This document shows, one piece after another, positions 8,484 to 17,302 of a stretch of 42,061 nt of DNA. Source of the stretch: Verrucomicrobiota bacterium (lineage in GTDB: Bacteria; Verrucomicrobiota; Verrucomicrobiia; JAWXBN01); the NCBI GenBank assembly GCA_034440155.1, contig JAWXBN010000100.1:1-42061 (forward strand). Reading direction: 5' to 3'. The notes under the pieces are model-generated. The model worked only from the letters and a program-made list of their open reading frames with translations, searched no databases and was not told the DNA's origin. The position numbers and the translations under genes are program-made. The number at the start of each line of letters is the position of its first letter. Position 1 is the stretch's first letter.

Positions 8484-9032
8484 ATGCCAAAGAATATTTT
8501 ATTAAAAGGGTTTATCTGCTGTGGATTCGGGCTTTTCCTGACCTCGGGCTGTACGCCGACGGTCCAGCTTGCTGCCCCAAAAGATGCGGTTAAAATCGAT
8601 GTGAATATGAAGGTGGAGGTAGTTACCCGTAAAGAAGGCGGGGATCCGATTGTTGTCACCACGACATCCTCAAACCAGTCACCCGCCTCGGTGGTTTCGG
8701 AGCCGAGCGACGCCCGCAGGGATAGGATATCCGAGTACAAAGCACTTTTGAACCGGGGGGTGGCCGGTGTGAACCGCAAGGGGTTATTAGAGATCCTCCC
8801 TGTAGGTAATAAAGCCACTGATAAGCAGTATATTGAGAAGATTATTACTCATGAGAATACAGATCGAATTAATTTGTTGCAGGCTCAGGCAAAAAGTGAA
8901 GGTCAACCCTTAGACCGTGTGGAAGGCGAATTTTACAATCGCCAAAAACAGGCCGTCGAAAATGGGTTAAGCCCTGTTTGGGTTGAGGTCAAAAATGATG
9001 CGGATCAATGGGCCTGGAAAAAAATTCCTTAG
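8484..9032 (+). CDS. YnbE-YdbL fusion lipoprotein
   Basis: The 182-residue product starts with a lipoprotein signal (FLTSGC, lipidated cysteine C23). Immediately after the cysteine, TPTVQLAAPKDAVKIDVNMK closely follows the YnbE pattern (C-T-P, then AAPK, then NxNVKxE). After a Ser/Thr-rich linker (about 47-75), residues 80-182 follow the YdbL/DUF1318 pattern: KALLNRGVAGVNRKGLLE, a stretch of N-x-x-R and Gly-Gln motifs, and a final W-x-K-K. In E. coli, YnbE is the outer-membrane lipoprotein that stacks on the YdbH C-terminus and YdbL is a separate periplasmic protein that tunes the assembly. Here they appear covalently joined, directly after the YdbH-like gene. Family assignment is from pattern recognition, not a search. 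Confidence 0.8.
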   Translation: MPKNILLKGFICCGFGLFLTSGCTPTVQLAAPKDAVKIDVNMKVEVVTRKEGGDPIVVTTTSSNQSPASVVSEPSDARRDRISEYKALLNRGVAGVNRKGLLEILPVGNKATDKQYIEKIITHENTDRINLLQAQAKSEGQPLDRVEGEFYNRQKQAVENGLSPVWVEVKNDADQWAWKKIP

Positions 9033-9138
9033 TATCGTGGATTCCCTAAGTTGTTGATATTAAAGACTTATCAGGGGTATTGTTTATTGAGAGCGATTTG
9101 TTTTTTCATGCGCTCACCCTATCGAGGATGAGGAGAAA

Positions 9139-9171
9139 ATGACCCGGTTTATGCAGTTAGGGGATAAATAG
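9139..9171 (+). other. Possible 10-codon leader ORF upstream of ilvN
   Basis: An AGGAG at 9131-9135 stands 3 bases before an ATG that opens a 10-codon frame (MTRFMQLGDK) ending in TAG. It sits in the 206-bp gap before ilvN, whose own start lacks a clear Shine-Dalgarno. It holds only one branched-chain codon, so a classical attenuation peptide is not indicated, and no clear antiterminator/terminator pair was found. Confidence 0.2.
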
Positions 9172-9238
9172 TCTTTTTCGAAACAGCGAAAATTCCTACT
9201 TGGCAAGGTGGCAGTGATCGAATAATGTCCTCCACCTT

Positions 9239-9712
9239 ATGCTTCACACGATATCAGTACTGGTAGAGAATAAGTTCGGCGTGCTCACGCGCGTGACTGG
9301 GCTATTCAGTGGCCGTGGTTATAATATAGACTCCCTGAATGTCGGTCCCACCAATGATCCCAAGACATCACGTATGACGATTGTTGTCCGTGGTGATGAT
9401 AAAGTCTTGGAACAAGTCGTAAAACAACTTTACAAGCTTGTTGATGTTATTGAAGTCAATGATTTTAAGGCTGATGAATACGTTGACCGTGAGCTGGTGC
9501 TTGTAAAGATCAAGGTCGACTCAAAGAGCCGGGCTGATGTCATGCAGATTTGTGATATTTTCCGGGCGAAAATCGTGGATGTACAATCAAAGAATTTGAC
9601 CATTGAGATTACAGGTAGTGTAGGAAAGATTGAGAAATTCCTGGGGCTCATGTCCTCATACGGGATTATTGATTTGACCCGCACGGGCAAAGTAGCCATG
9701 CCCAGGAATTAA
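9239..9712 (+). CDS. ilvN: Acetolactate synthase, small regulatory subunit
   Basis: This is the regulatory subunit of acetohydroxyacid synthase, which activates the large subunit and mediates feedback inhibition by valine in branched-chain amino acid synthesis. The 157-residue product opens with the ACT domain (HTISVLVENKFGVLTRVTGL, with GRGYNIDSL near 26-34) and has the second ALS_ss C-terminal domain ending in DLTRTGKVAM. The ATG at 9239 fits the family N-terminus exactly; no Shine-Dalgarno is apparent. It lies 52 bp before ilvC and is very probably co-transcribed with it. The catalytic ilvB gene, usually just upstream, is not in this window. Confidence 0.95.
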   Translation: MLHTISVLVENKFGVLTRVTGLFSGRGYNIDSLNVGPTNDPKTSRMTIVVRGDDKVLEQVVKQLYKLVDVIEVNDFKADEYVDRELVLVKIKVDSKSRADVMQICDIFRAKIVDVQSKNLTIEITGSVGKIEKFLGLMSSYGIIDLTRTGKVAMPRN

Positions 9713-9764
9713 AAAAAAGACTGCTCAAGAAATTTATAAACATTAAATAAAAAGAGGAAATACT

Positions 9765-10790
9765 ATGCCAGCGAAGGTCTATACGGACAAAGATGCCGAC
9801 TTGAAAGTGCTCAAAGGAAAGACTTTAGCCGTTCTTGGATTCGGTTCACAGGGCCATGCCCATGCTCTCAATCTTAAAGAGAGTGGATGCAATGTCATCA
9901 TTGGTCTTTATAAAGGGAGCAAATCGGCCGAGGTCGCCAAGAAAAAGGGATTTAAGGTTTATGAAACCGCGGAAGCCGTTCGTTTGGCTGATGTGATCAT
10001 GGTTGCTATTCCTGACACAAAACAACCCAAAGCCTACAAACAGGATATTGAACCAAACCTAAAAAAAGGGAAAACCCTTCTTTTCTCACACGGTTTCGCC
10101 ATTCATTTCAAAACCGTCGTACCACCGAAAAATATTGATGTCATCATGGTCGCTCCTAAAGGGCCCGGACACATTGTCCGCCGTCAATACTTGGAAGGCA
10201 AAGGGGTTCCTTCATTGATCGCCATTTATCAGAATCCCAGCAAACAGGCTAAAAAGGTCGCTCTTGCTTGGGCAAAGGGAATCGGTGGCACACGTGGGGG
10301 TGTCATTGAGACAACCTTCAAAGAAGAGACAGAAACAGATCTTTTTGGTGAACAAACGGTGCTCTGCGGTGGCGCGAGTGCCCTAGTGCTGGCCGGATAT
10401 GAAACCCTCGTCGAGGCTGGATACCAACCTGAGATGGCTTATTTCGAATGCCTACATGAACTCAAACTCTTGGTTGATTTGATGAATGAGGCCGGTATTG
10501 CCGGTATGCGTTTCTCCATCTCTGAGACCGCAAAGTGGGGTGACGTGACTGTTGGTCCGAAAATTATTGATGCCAGCGTAAAAAATCGCATGAAAGCGGC
10601 ACTCAAAGATATCCAAACAGGGAAATTCGCCAAGGATTGGGCCAAAGAATACGAGACTGGCTACAAGAAATATAACGCACTACTCAAAAAAGGTGAAAAT
10701 CATCCCATTGAGAAAACCGGTGCTCGCCTTCGTGGTTTGATGCCCTGGCTCCAAAAGCGTAATCTCAAAGGGGCGCAAGCCGCTTACTAA
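9765..10790 (+). CDS. ilvC: Ketol-acid reductoisomerase
   Basis: IlvC converts acetolactate or acetohydroxybutyrate to the dihydroxy acids of the valine and isoleucine pathways, using NAD(P)H and Mg2+. The 341-residue, class I-length protein shows the Rossmann motif [13 protein letters not shown] (residues 24-36), the catalytic segment with GPGH, and the metal-binding acidic stretch around [17 protein letters not shown] good Shine-Dalgarno (AGAGGA) precedes the ATG by a few bases. The product of the ilvN-regulated synthase is its substrate. A strong intrinsic terminator lies about 30 bp after the stop. Confidence 0.97.
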   Translation: MPAKVYTDKDADLKVLKGKTLAVLGFGSQGHAHALNLKESGCNVIIGLYKGSKSAEVAKKKGFKVYETAEAVRLADVIMVAIPDTKQPKAYKQDIEPNLKKGKTLLFSHGFAIHFKTVVPPKNIDVIMVAPKGPGHIVRRQYLEGKGVPSLIAIYQNPSKQAKKVALAWAKGIGGTRGGVIETTFKEETETDLFGEQTVLCGGASALVLAGYETLVEAGYQPEMAYFECLHELKLLVDLMNEAGIAGMRFSISETAKWGDVTVGPKIIDASVKNRMKAALKDIQTGKFAKDWAKEYETGYKKYNALLKKGENHPIEKTGARLRGLMPWLQKRNLKGAQAAY

Positions 10791-10821
10791 CCAAGCTAAA
10801 AAAGCAATTTGTTTTTATTCA

Positions 10822-10855
10822 GCGGCCTCAAGAATCACTTGAGGCCGCTTTTTTT
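10822..10855 (+). terminator. Intrinsic terminator after ilvC
   Basis: An 11-bp perfect stem, GCGGCCTCAAG at 10822-10832 with CTTGAGGCCGC at 10838-10848, encloses the loop AATCA and is followed by seven T residues at 10849-10855. This is a textbook factor-independent terminator for the ilvN-ilvC transcript. Confidence 0.96.
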
Positions 10856-10943
10856 GTCCCATCAGCGAGTGTACAAGGAGATAAATTCTGGACAGGGGCT
10901 CTCCTCGCGATGTAAAAAGAATATTCTCAAAGCTTGATGATCG

Positions 10944-10957
10944 GCCAATAAATTGGC
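10944..10957. promoter_or_regulatory. Short inverted repeat in the 5' leader of the polysaccharide operon
   Basis: GCCAAT-AA-ATTGGC is a perfect inverted repeat ending 13 bases before the start codon at 10971. At RNA level it would form a small hairpin close to the ribosome-binding region; as DNA it could be an operator half-site pair. No function is demonstrated. Confidence 0.35.
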
Positions 10958-10970
10958 TAAATAGCCGGAA

Positions 10971-12878
10971 ATGTCTTCAGAAAAGTTTATTTTTCGCGGT
11001 CGGTATTGGATTCCTCTCATCCCCCGGTGGGAAAGGGTAATAATTCTTCTGGTTATTGATGCCGCCTTGATATTTTTAGCGTTGAATTTTAGCTTTTTAG
11101 TCCGATTGGGATTTCCTATTCCGCAGACTTATTTAGATAATTTTTATGTTAGCCTGCTTCCCTTCTTCTTTATTGTGCGCTTAGGGGTATTTGCCTTGTT
11201 CGGTCTATATAATTGGAGTTTTCGTTATGCCAGTGTGCATGAACTCATGAGGGTGGTTTATGCCGTATTGACGGGTACAGTGATACTTTATGGGCTGCAG
11301 TTTTTTAAGGCATTCGATGTTTCGCGTATTGTCCTGCTTAATGAAGCAATGCTCTCCGTTGTGCTTGTCGGGGGCATCCGCTTTTCCGGGCGTATTTATC
11401 ATATTCTTTCCCGGCGTTCGAGTGAAAAGACTACAAAAACCATCATTGCAGGTCCCTACCAGCAGGTTGATCTCTACATCAGGTCGTTGATTACGAATCC
11501 AGAGGAAGAAACTTTTGCGGTGGCCGTTGTCGATCTTACTGGGAATAGGATCGGGCAGAAACTCCACGGGGTACGGGTCATCCATGAAAAAATGATTTCC
11601 CAACTTATCGCTGAGGGGAAAGCGAATACATTGATTCTGGTGGGGAATCTCACCGGAGAGGAAACCCGAGGGCTTATTGATGTCTGTCGGACTCACTCCA
11701 TAGCGTTCCGCCGGGCTGAAGTCGTTAGCGACCGAGATACGGGTCAACAGGTGAGTTTGAGGGATATTAATCCCGAAGATTTGCTGGCACGTGCTCCTGT
11801 GAATTTTGATATAGTGATGTTGAAAAGTCAGATCGCGGGGAAAAATGTTTTGGTCACGGGGGCTGCCGGTTCGATCGGTTCAGAGCTAGTACGACAAGTG
11901 GCCAGACTCCAGCCCGAGACATTGGTCTTGCTGGATTTTAATGAGAATGACCTCTATTTAATGGAGCGGGAGTGCGAGCAGCTTTACCCGGGGGTAAAGA
12001 TCGTGAGTGAATTTTGCGATTTGAAAGCAGAGGGACGGTTGCGCGAGGTATTTTCTCGACATAAACCTCACATTGTTTTTCACGCGGCAGCACACAAACA
12101 CGTTCCCATGCTGGAAAGATATCCCGCTGAGGCAGTCCTAAATAATGTTTCAGCATTTCAGATACTCGCGAGCATTTCGATCGAGATGAATGTGGAGCGT
12201 GTCGTCTATATTTCCACGGATAAGGCGGTGGATCCGGTGAATAACCTCGGATACAGCAAAAGGTTGGGGGAATTACTCGCTTTGGCCCATGCACGGCAGT
12301 CAAAAACGAAATTCTTGGGTGTCCGTTTTGGAAATGTCCTCGGTAGTAACGGCAGTGTTATCCATATATTTTTAAAACAAATTGCCCAAGGTGGCCCGGT
12401 GACAGTGACTCACCCGGAGATGACCCGCTTTTTTATGACGATCCGGGAGGCTGTTCAATTGGTGATCCAAGCAGGACTTTTGGGTTCTTCAGGGGAAATT
12501 TTTGTTCTGGATATGGGTAAACCGGTGAAACTGGTTGATTTTGCACGGGAACTGATCACGATTTCTGGGCATTTGCCCGACCAAGAAATAGCCATCAGTT
12601 TTATGGGATTACGTCCCGGTGAAAAAATGCATGAGGAACTCCATACCGATCATGAACCACTTGAAGCATTTTCTGAGCGGATATCGCGTATTTCCGGTAA
12701 GAGGTCTGTCGCGGAAGATTGTATTGAAATCGTAAACCGTCTCACGCAAATTGCCCGGTCGGCTCCCAGCCTTGAAGTCGCCCATGAGCTCCAGAAAGCG
12801 GTAAGTACCTGTGAAGGGATGCCTGTATCAGGCGTGCCGGTACAAGATGGAAAAACCAAACAACAAAATATCATTTGA
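10971..12878 (+). CDS. CapD/WbpM-type membrane nucleoside-diphosphate-sugar 4,6-dehydratase
   Basis: This 635-residue protein has the architecture of the WbpM/PglF/CapD group: four N-terminal membrane helices (about 22-45, 58-78, 93-112, 122-136), a first nucleotide-binding-like domain (about 150-270) and a C-terminal SDR domain with TGAAGSIGSE at 296-305, HAAAHKHVPM near 371-380 and STDKAVDP at 415-422. The family dehydrates and epimerises UDP-HexNAc to 4-keto-6-deoxy sugars for O-antigen, capsule or glycoprotein glycans. In place of Tyr-x-x-x-Lys the active region reads NLGYSKR, as expected for the long-form family where Tyr is replaced. It heads a three-gene operon. The exact sugar product is unknown. 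Confidence 0.9.
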   Translation: MSSEKFIFRGRYWIPLIPRWERVIILLVIDAALIFLALNFSFLVRLGFPIPQTYLDNFYVSLLPFFFIVRLGVFALFGLYNWSFRYASVHELMRVVYAVLTGTVILYGLQFFKAFDVSRIVLLNEAMLSVVLVGGIRFSGRIYHILSRRSSEKTTKTIIAGPYQQVDLYIRSLITNPEEETFAVAVVDLTGNRIGQKLHGVRVIHEKMISQLIAEGKANTLILVGNLTGEETRGLIDVCRTHSIAFRRAEVVSDRDTGQQVSLRDINPEDLLARAPVNFDIVMLKSQIAGKNVLVTGAAGSIGSELVRQVARLQPETLVLLDFNENDLYLMERECEQLYPGVKIVSEFCDLKAEGRLREVFSRHKPHIVFHAAAHKHVPMLERYPAEAVLNNVSAFQILASISIEMNVERVVYISTDKAVDPVNNLGYSKRLGELLALAHARQSKTKFLGVRFGNVLGSNGSVIHIFLKQIAQGGPVTVTHPEMTRFFMTIREAVQLVIQAGLLGSSGEIFVLDMGKPVKLVDFARELITISGHLPDQEIAISFMGLRPGEKMHEELHTDHEPLEAFSERISRISGKRSVAEDCIEIVNRLTQIARSAPSLEVAHELQKAVSTCEGMPVSGVPVQDGKTKQQNII

Positions 12879-12885
12879 GTCTCGC

Positions 12886-13857
12886 ATGGCATCCAGACTA
12901 TTAATCACCGGGGGGAGCGGGTTTATCGGGAGTCATTTACTTCCCTTTATCCCCGAGGACTTTGAAACGGTGCTTTTAACCAGTCGTACAGCGGGGGCTT
13001 TCCGCCAGTTACCCTCTGGCCATACATTGGTGGTTCACGGGGATATTAGCCGTCAAGGGGCATGGCAGAATGAAATTGGTCCCTGTGACTCCGTGATCCA
13101 TATGGCCGTTTACCATCATGCCCGCGAGCTTGATGCCGCTGAAATGGCTTATATTGATGCGGTGAATATTTCCGGGATGAATCATTTGATTAAGGCTTTA
13201 TCGGCCTCGCCACCCAAACGATTTATTTATCTGAGTTCTGTGAAGGTTTCTGAATGGGAGAAGTTAGACGATATTGATAAAAGTAGTTTCTCTTGGACAT
13301 ACGCCCGGAGTAAAGCCCAAGCAGAAAAATCGCTTGAAAAATGGGCTAAAGATAATGGGGTCGAGCTAATTATTCTGAGGGCCGCGCCTGTGTATGGCCG
13401 GGGTAATGTCGCCAATCTTGGTGAGCTTTTTGCTCAAGTCGCACAAAAAAAATTCAAATTCATCGGGTCCGGTGAACAGCGTAAATCGCTTTGTTCCGTC
13501 GAGAATTTAGTGGCGATTCTTATTTATTTATTACAGGTTCCCGGAGAGGGCGTGGCCGTCCGGAAACTTACTCTCAGTGATGGAGCTGCATATCCAGTCA
13601 GCCAAATTGTCCGGTGGATAGCCGCCGCCGCGAGGGTTCGCCCCCCCATGAGGATTCTTAATAACGATTTTTGGTGGGCGATGCTCGGGTTTGGGGAAAA
13701 ATACTTTTACAATCAAAAGACCAGTCGTTATTTCAGGTTGATTAGGAGTTGGCTTACGGAAACCGTCCATGATCCGGATGAACTCACCGCGATGGGCTTG
13801 CAGATGCCCTACACCACTGAAGAGGGCATTAAAAGGGTTTTTGATAAAACAATATGA
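12886..13857 (+). CDS. NAD-dependent sugar epimerase/dehydratase (extended SDR)
   Basis: The 323-residue product starts directly with the Rossmann fold (LLITGGSGFIGSH, residues 5-17) and has the SDR catalytic serine region YLSS (115-118) and Y139-x-x-x-K143. These place it in the nucleotide-sugar epimerase/dehydratase family, possibly acting on the product of the preceding dehydratase. I chose the ATG at 12886 because it lies 7 bp after the previous stop and puts the dinucleotide-binding motif at the usual distance; an ATG at 12847 in the same frame would overlap the upstream gene. The stop overlaps the next start as ATGA. Confidence 0.85.
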   Translation: MASRLLITGGSGFIGSHLLPFIPEDFETVLLTSRTAGAFRQLPSGHTLVVHGDISRQGAWQNEIGPCDSVIHMAVYHHARELDAAEMAYIDAVNISGMNHLIKALSASPPKRFIYLSSVKVSEWEKLDDIDKSSFSWTYARSKAQAEKSLEKWAKDNGVELIILRAAPVYGRGNVANLGELFAQVAQKKFKFIGSGEQRKSLCSVENLVAILIYLLQVPGEGVAVRKLTLSDGAAYPVSQIVRWIAAAARVRPPMRILNNDFWWAMLGFGEKYFYNQKTSRYFRLIRSWLTETVHDPDELTAMGLQMPYTTEEGIKRVFDKTI

Positions 13858-14813
13858 ATCAGGGTGATTACATTATTATCGCCTTATGTTCGATTGTTTG
13901 TTCGTTTTTTGCGACACGGGCCAGTATCAGCATTGCTCATTTGGTAAAAATCCATGCCTCGCCGAATGAACGGACAATGCATCAGGGGAGGATTCCCCGT
14001 TTAGGTGGCGTTGGTATCGGGTTTGCCGTCTTACTCGCTCTTATGGTGTCATGGTTTTTGAATCAGGATATGAAGATTATTTATTGTATTTCTTCGATCA
14101 TGGTTTTGGCGGCAGCCGGACTTTTAGATGATTGGATATCCTCAAAGGGTGGTGACAACCATAAGCTTCCAGCCCTTTTGAAGCTCATGGCGCAAATGGC
14201 CGTTTCCATTTATGTGGCTATTTACGTATTCCATTTTGATTCGGTCATACTGCCGGGGTTCCTACAGTTCAAAGTCGGATTTTTGGGTATCCCCCTGACA
14301 TTTTTTTGGTTGGTCGGAATGACGAATTTTTTTAATTTCATGGACGGATCAAATGGCCTTGCTGGAGGTACCGCCGTGATCATCAGTATATTCTCGGGGT
14401 TTTGGTGTTTCCAGTCCGGGCAAGTCTGGGCGATTGTCCTATGTCTGATTATCGGGCTTTCTGCATTGGGTTTTCTGCCGTTTAATTTTCCACGGGCAAA
14501 AACGTTTATGGGCGATTGTGGTTCCCTCGTTTTAGGTTTTTCACTGGCACTGGTTTCCCTGCCTGCGGCTCAAGGAATGATGGTTGGCCAGCTTAATCCG
14601 GTATTATTAATGCTGATTTGGTCCCCTTTTATCATCGATTCAGGCTTCACGCTGGTTAAAAGAGTCCTCAAACGGGAAAATATATTTCACGCCCATAATG
14701 CGCATCTATACCAGCGTATGATCAAATCAGGGTATTCCCATGTCGAAGTCGCCTTACTTTACTGGAATCTAGCAGTTTTCTTTAACCTCTTGGCCCTCTG
14801 GTTATACCGTTAG
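13854..14813 (+). CDS. Polyprenyl-phosphate HexNAc-1-phosphate transferase (WecA/WbpL family)
   Basis: This is a 319-residue polytopic membrane protein of the MraY/WecA superfamily. It transfers a sugar-1-phosphate from a UDP-sugar to undecaprenyl phosphate to start glycan synthesis. Visible motifs in order are PRLGGVGIGF (48-57), LDDW (91-94, Mg2+-binding aspartates), NFFNFMDGSNGLAG (158-171) and FMGDCGS (218-224), with a late AHLYQRM basic loop. MraY can be excluded by the WbpL-like C-terminal loop and the lack of mur neighbours. It overlaps the epimerase gene by 4 bp, so the three genes form one polysaccharide initiation operon. Confidence 0.9.
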   Translation: MNQGDYIIIALCSIVCSFFATRASISIAHLVKIHASPNERTMHQGRIPRLGGVGIGFAVLLALMVSWFLNQDMKIIYCISSIMVLAAAGLLDDWISSKGGDNHKLPALLKLMAQMAVSIYVAIYVFHFDSVILPGFLQFKVGFLGIPLTFFWLVGMTNFFNFMDGSNGLAGGTAVIISIFSGFWCFQSGQVWAIVLCLIIGLSALGFLPFNFPRAKTFMGDCGSLVLGFSLALVSLPAAQGMMVGQLNPVLLMLIWSPFIIDSGFTLVKRVLKRENIFHAHNAHLYQRMIKSGYSHVEVALLYWNLAVFFNLLALWLYR

Positions 14814-14867
14814 TGATTTGTTTTTATTCTTCCTGTCGGGCCAGTCATCGATAGATTATACAAGCCT

Positions 14868-15914
14868 GTGCAAATTGCTAAACTACTCATCCGCGATTTT
14901 CGCTGCCACGGGGAGTTCCTTGTGGACTTGTCCCCGGGGTTTAATATTTTCTTGGGGGCTAATGCTCAAGGTAAAACTTCTATTTTGGAGGCGGTACATT
15001 ACCTTTCGGTATTTAGCAGCTTTAGGACCTCAAAACCTTTGGAGTTGATCCGGCATGGCTGTCCATCGGCCTTGGTCGCCGCAAAACTGGGGGATCATTC
15101 CTTGCGTGTGTCATTTTCAAAGGAAGGACGCACGTGCTTGCTCGACCGGAAAAAAGTCGATGACCGTAGCGCATGGCGCAAATTGCTCCAGACAGTTCCA
15201 TTTACCACGGAGGATAATCAGATTGCCAAAGCTGGAGGAGTCGTGAGACGGAAATTTCTGGATTCTATCGTCGCTGGTCAACAACCCGGCCATGCGAAGG
15301 AGTTACTGGAGTTTAAGAAGCTCCTGCGTTCACGCAATTTGCTCTTAAAAAAGGGCGTTGATAAAATGAATCAAGAACTCTTTTCTACTATTACTGGCCA
15401 ATTTGCCCATGCATCAGGCAAAATTGCCCGGGCCCGCCAGGAATGGATGCGAAAACTCTCTCCTCTTGCGAGGCTGGCTCACCGGAAAATCTCTGACGGG
15501 AAGGAGGATTTGCAATTGGCTTATCTCGATACTGGTGAAGGAGATGTGGGGGCGAAATTTATACGGTTGTCCGGTGAGGAACGTCGTTTCCGCCAGACCC
15601 TTGCCGGGGCTCAACTCGATGATATGATTTTAACGCTGGATGGGCGTTCTGTTACCCAGTTTGCCAGTGAAGGCCAGCAGCGGAGTGTTGCTTTGGCGTT
15701 GCGGCTTGCCCAAGTGGATTTACTCAAGGGCTTACACGGTTCATGGCCAGTAATCCTTTTGGATGATGTCATGGGTGAGCTTGATGAGGGACGGCGTAAT
15801 CGCTTGATTGAGCTTGGAAATCAAGGGGCACAGGTTCTCCTGACTGCCACAGAAGAATCTTGGAGTGCTGCTGGAGTAGCTGACATCAAGAAATTCCAGA
15901 TTATCAAACAATAA
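14868..15914 (+). CDS. recF: DNA replication and repair protein RecF
   Basis: RecF is an SMC-like ATPase that loads RecA at single-strand gaps together with RecO and RecR. The 348-residue product contains Walker A GANAQGKT (30-37), the ABC signature SEGQQR (267-272) and Walker B LLDDVMGELD (297-306). The start is GTG at 14868; the N-terminus VQIAKLLIRDFRCH matches the family's opening beta strand. One GCAAWTTGC copy overlaps the start codon, and two more lie inside. The gene sits 54 bp after the polysaccharide operon and away from dnaA, dnaN and gyrB, its common neighbours near the origin in many bacteria. Confidence 0.93.
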   Translation: MQIAKLLIRDFRCHGEFLVDLSPGFNIFLGANAQGKTSILEAVHYLSVFSSFRTSKPLELIRHGCPSALVAAKLGDHSLRVSFSKEGRTCLLDRKKVDDRSAWRKLLQTVPFTTEDNQIAKAGGVVRRKFLDSIVAGQQPGHAKELLEFKKLLRSRNLLLKKGVDKMNQELFSTITGQFAHASGKIARARQEWMRKLSPLARLAHRKISDGKEDLQLAYLDTGEGDVGAKFIRLSGEERRFRQTLAGAQLDDMILTLDGRSVTQFASEGQQRSVALALRLAQVDLLKGLHGSWPVILLDDVMGELDEGRRNRLIELGNQGAQVLLTATEESWSAAGVADIKKFQIIKQ

Positions 15915-15938
15915 TTTTTAAAGAAATTTCTCCCTCAC

Positions 15939-17288
15939 TTATTTTTTTGAGAGGGGATTTCGTGAGAGTGTTTCTGTCAGATAATTACCGCGGCGGTAAG
16001 CCTCGGCTAGAAGACTCACGGGATGCATGATTTTAGTTTCTTTACCGCATTTGCGCATCCCAGCACTGAGCTGGACATTACATCCGGGGTTCCCCGATGC
16101 GACAATTGTGGCTCCAGTGCTTTCTATATGGCGAAGTTTGCGCTCGAGCAGCTTGGCGGACATTTCTGGCTGGGTGATATTATAGACGCCCGCACTTCCG
16201 CAACACCAATTCGATTCCGGCAATTCCTTAAGTTCCAGTCCGGGAATACTTTTGAGCAATTTGCGCGGCTGGGCAGTGATTTTTTGTCCATGGCAAAGGT
16301 GGCAGGATTCGTGATAAGTCACCGGTCCATCGAGATCCAGGGAGGCGTGGGGGATACGTAAATCGATTTCGACCAACCATTCGCTGATGTCTTTGACTTT
16401 ACGCGACCATTCCTTGGCTTTTTCCGCATAGGCAGGATCGTCTTCGAGCAAATGGTCGTAATGCTTCAGGTGTGAGCCACACCCACCAGCATTTGTGATG
16501 ATCGCGTCAAGTTCACCAAGCGGAAAGGAATCGATATTTTTACGGGCAAGTTGTTTGGCGAGTTCCCATTCGCCATTATGGCCATGGAGCGAGCCGCAGC
16601 AATGTTGGTCCCGGGGAGTGATCACTTCACAATCATTAGCCAAGAGCACGTCTACGGTATCGCGGTTGATATCGGAGTAGATCAAGTCCTGGACACAACC
16701 GGTGAGCATGCCGACTTTATGACGTGTTTTCAGGGGGCGCTCATGCTCATGGATTAAATCATCAGAGAAGGAGGCTTTAATTTCAGGGGTGAGGGGTTCA
16801 AGTTCACGCAATTTGCGCGGGGCGAGGGCCATCAGTCCTGTTTTTCGGACAAAGGTTTGTAATCCGGTGACTTGGTAAATCCAGAGGAGGCGTCCTAAAA
16901 GCTTGAGTGACCATGGGCGCATGAAGAGGAATTTGACCGTCATGCTACGGACAAAATCACGGATAGGATTATCGAGGACTTTGGTGCGTTCGATCTCCGC
17001 GCGGGCCATCTCGAAAAGCTCGGTGTAATTCACCCCGGCCGGGCAGGCTGTCTGGCAGGCGAGGCATCCGAGGCAGAAATACATTTCATCGCCGAAAGCC
17101 TCATTGACATCCAGTCGGCCGTCGGCAACAGCGCGCATCAGGGAGATACGACCGCGCGGGCTGTGCTTTTCGAGCAGTGTCGCCTCATAAGTCGGACAAG
17201 TCGGCAGGCACATTCCGCAGTGCATACATTGTTGTACGACGGAATAGTCTAAGCCTTTGAGATAATTTTCACTGTGGGCGGCAGACAT
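15939..17288 (-). CDS. glcF: Glycolate oxidase iron-sulfur subunit
   Basis: GlcF passes electrons from the flavin subunit of glycolate dehydrogenase towards the quinone pool. The 449-residue product has two [4Fe-4S] ferredoxin motifs, C21-x2-C24-x2-C27-x3-C31-P and C72-x2-C75-x2-C78-x3-C82-P, followed by two CCG (heterodisulfide reductase-like) domains with CCGSLHG and WCCGSAG. Its start is 14 bp after glcD, so the two genes form an operon in the order glcD-glcF. No separate glcE was found here. A lactate or other 2-hydroxy-acid dehydrogenase role is a possible alternative for the pair. Confidence 0.92.
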   Translation of the reverse strand: MSAAHSENYLKGLDYSVVQQCMHCGMCLPTCPTYEATLLEKHSPRGRISLMRAVADGRLDVNEAFGDEMYFCLGCLACQTACPAGVNYTELFEMARAEIERTKVLDNPIRDFVRSMTVKFLFMRPWSLKLLGRLLWIYQVTGLQTFVRKTGLMALAPRKLRELEPLTPEIKASFSDDLIHEHERPLKTRHKVGMLTGCVQDLIYSDINRDTVDVLLANDCEVITPRDQHCCGSLHGHNGEWELAKQLARKNIDSFPLGELDAIITNAGGCGSHLKHYDHLLEDDPAYAEKAKEWSRKVKDISEWLVEIDLRIPHASLDLDGPVTYHESCHLCHGQKITAQPRKLLKSIPGLELKELPESNWCCGSAGVYNITQPEMSAKLLERKLRHIESTGATIVASGNPGCNVQLSAGMRKCGKETKIMHPVSLLAEAYRRGNYLTETLSRNPLSKK

Positions 17289-17302
17289 GGGATGATCTCG
17301 TA

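Noticed and set aside
9033-9238. Branched-chain amino acid attenuator or T-box before ilvN
   Set aside because: No run of Val, Leu or Ile codons, no T-box sequence and no terminator hairpin were seen.
15915-15950. Terminator between convergent recF and glcF
   Set aside because: The CCCTC and GAGAGGGG segments pair only with bulges and the T-run is inside the loop, so no sound stem-loop forms.
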